From the NCBI GenBank assembly GCA_002331485.1, contig DCYS01000008.1, positions 1 to 17,253 of the forward strand: DNA of 17,253 nt, read 5' to 3'. Positions 16,621 through 17,253 of this stretch are shown piece after piece (position 1 is the stretch's first letter; each line of letters opens with the position of its first letter). Position numbers and translations under genes: made by a program. This DNA is from Flavobacteriales bacterium UBA2104. GTDB taxonomy: Bacteria > Bacteroidota > Bacteroidia > Flavobacteriales_D > Crocinitomicaceae. The notes beneath the pieces were generated by a model. The model saw only the letters and a program-made list of their open reading frames with translations. It ran no database searches and was not told the DNA's origin.

Positions 16621-16700
16621 AAAAAAAACTTTCATTTTTTTTCAAAAAGTATTTGCAGGTTAAAATTAATTACTAATTTTGCCTCCCCAATCGAGCGAGA
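16621..16700 (+). promoter_or_regulatory. rRNA promoter P3 (closest to 16S)
   Basis: TTTG at 16652-16655 (TTG at 16653-16655) and TAATTTTG at 16674-16681 are separated by 18 bp counted from TTG. Upstream is a long A-run/CTTTCA/T-run block (16621-16642) like those at P1 and P2. The initial transcribed region (CCTCCCCAATCGAGCG) is a diverged relative of the P1/P2 sequence. It lies about 160 bp before the mature 16S 5' end. Confidence 0.7.
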
Positions 16701-16757
16701 TAGGGTTTAAAAAAGAGACATAGATAGTTCCATTGGATTGGAGATTTATGACGATAA

Positions 16758-16767
16758 AGTTCTTTGA
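16758..16767 (+). promoter_or_regulatory. boxA-like antitermination element in the 16S leader
   Basis: AGTTCTTTGA followed by TAGATTGAGAAA is the sequence commonly found before 16S in Bacteroidota rRNA operons. It resembles boxA (TGCTCTTTAA), bound by NusB/S10 during rRNA antitermination. It lies downstream of all three promoters, about 70 nt before the mature 16S. The remaining leader (16700-16838) shows no other feature I can name. Confidence 0.6.
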
Positions 16768-16838
16768 TAGATTGAGAAATAAGGAAACAGCGTAAATAAA
16801 CGAATTAACGAGTCACAACAAAAATTCAACGTCTTTAT

Positions 16839-17253
<415 letters not shown>

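Noticed and set aside
16357..16635. A 92-codon minus-strand open frame in the rRNA leader
   Set aside because: It overlaps promoters P1 and P2, and repeated peptide pieces (CGAAKIHSF / RGCKDRALF) simply mirror the duplicated promoter core.

Overview
The window reads as chromosomal DNA from a member of the Bacteroidota, most likely order Flavobacteriales and possibly near Crocinitomicaceae/Cryomorphaceae. The support is a 16S rRNA 5' end of Bacteroidota type, promoters of the phylum's TTG-N19-TAnnTTTG class, no obvious Shine-Dalgarno sequences, AT-rich DNA, and protein families typical of the phylum (DUF1599, a BT_3928-like DoxX protein, a PorE-like TPR/propeller protein, a receiver-CRP fusion). 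The family-level placement is a guess.

Left and centre (1-12894, minus strand): seven genes lie head to tail with junctions of -8, 3, 1, 4, 7 and 44 nt and look like one operon. In transcription order they are a duplicated-domain DUF1599 protein, a DoxX-like membrane protein with a thioredoxin-like C-terminal domain, triosephosphate isomerase (tpiA), ribosomal protein L11 methyltransferase (prmA), a 1532-residue exported protein of unknown function, glycerol-3-phosphate acyltransferase (plsY), and a very long exported protein that leaves the window at its left edge. That last protein starts like the gliding/type IX secretion protein PorE (TPR, beta-propeller, carboxypeptidase-regulatory-like domain). 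Where an OmpA domain would follow it instead has a long charged coiled coil, ending in tandem repeats of exactly 96 residues (288 bp).

Right centre (12915-16360, plus strand): folP (dihydropteroate synthase) is divergent from the DUF1599 gene with only 20 bp between start codons. One nucleotide after folP comes a soluble PAS-PAS histidine kinase, then a response regulator that fuses a receiver domain to a CRP/FNR-type module. The kinase and regulator form a likely cognate two-component pair. A short hairpin with a T-run overlaps the regulator's stop codon.

Right edge (16361-17253): about 480 bp of untranslated DNA carries three tandem Bacteroidota-type promoters, two of them with an identical 24-bp core plus initial transcribed region, and a boxA-like element. 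It leads into the first 415 or so nt of a 16S rRNA gene, so the window ends inside an rRNA operon.

Most of the genes are housekeeping or of known family. The least explained parts are the 96-residue repeat protein and the 1532-residue exported protein in the same operon.
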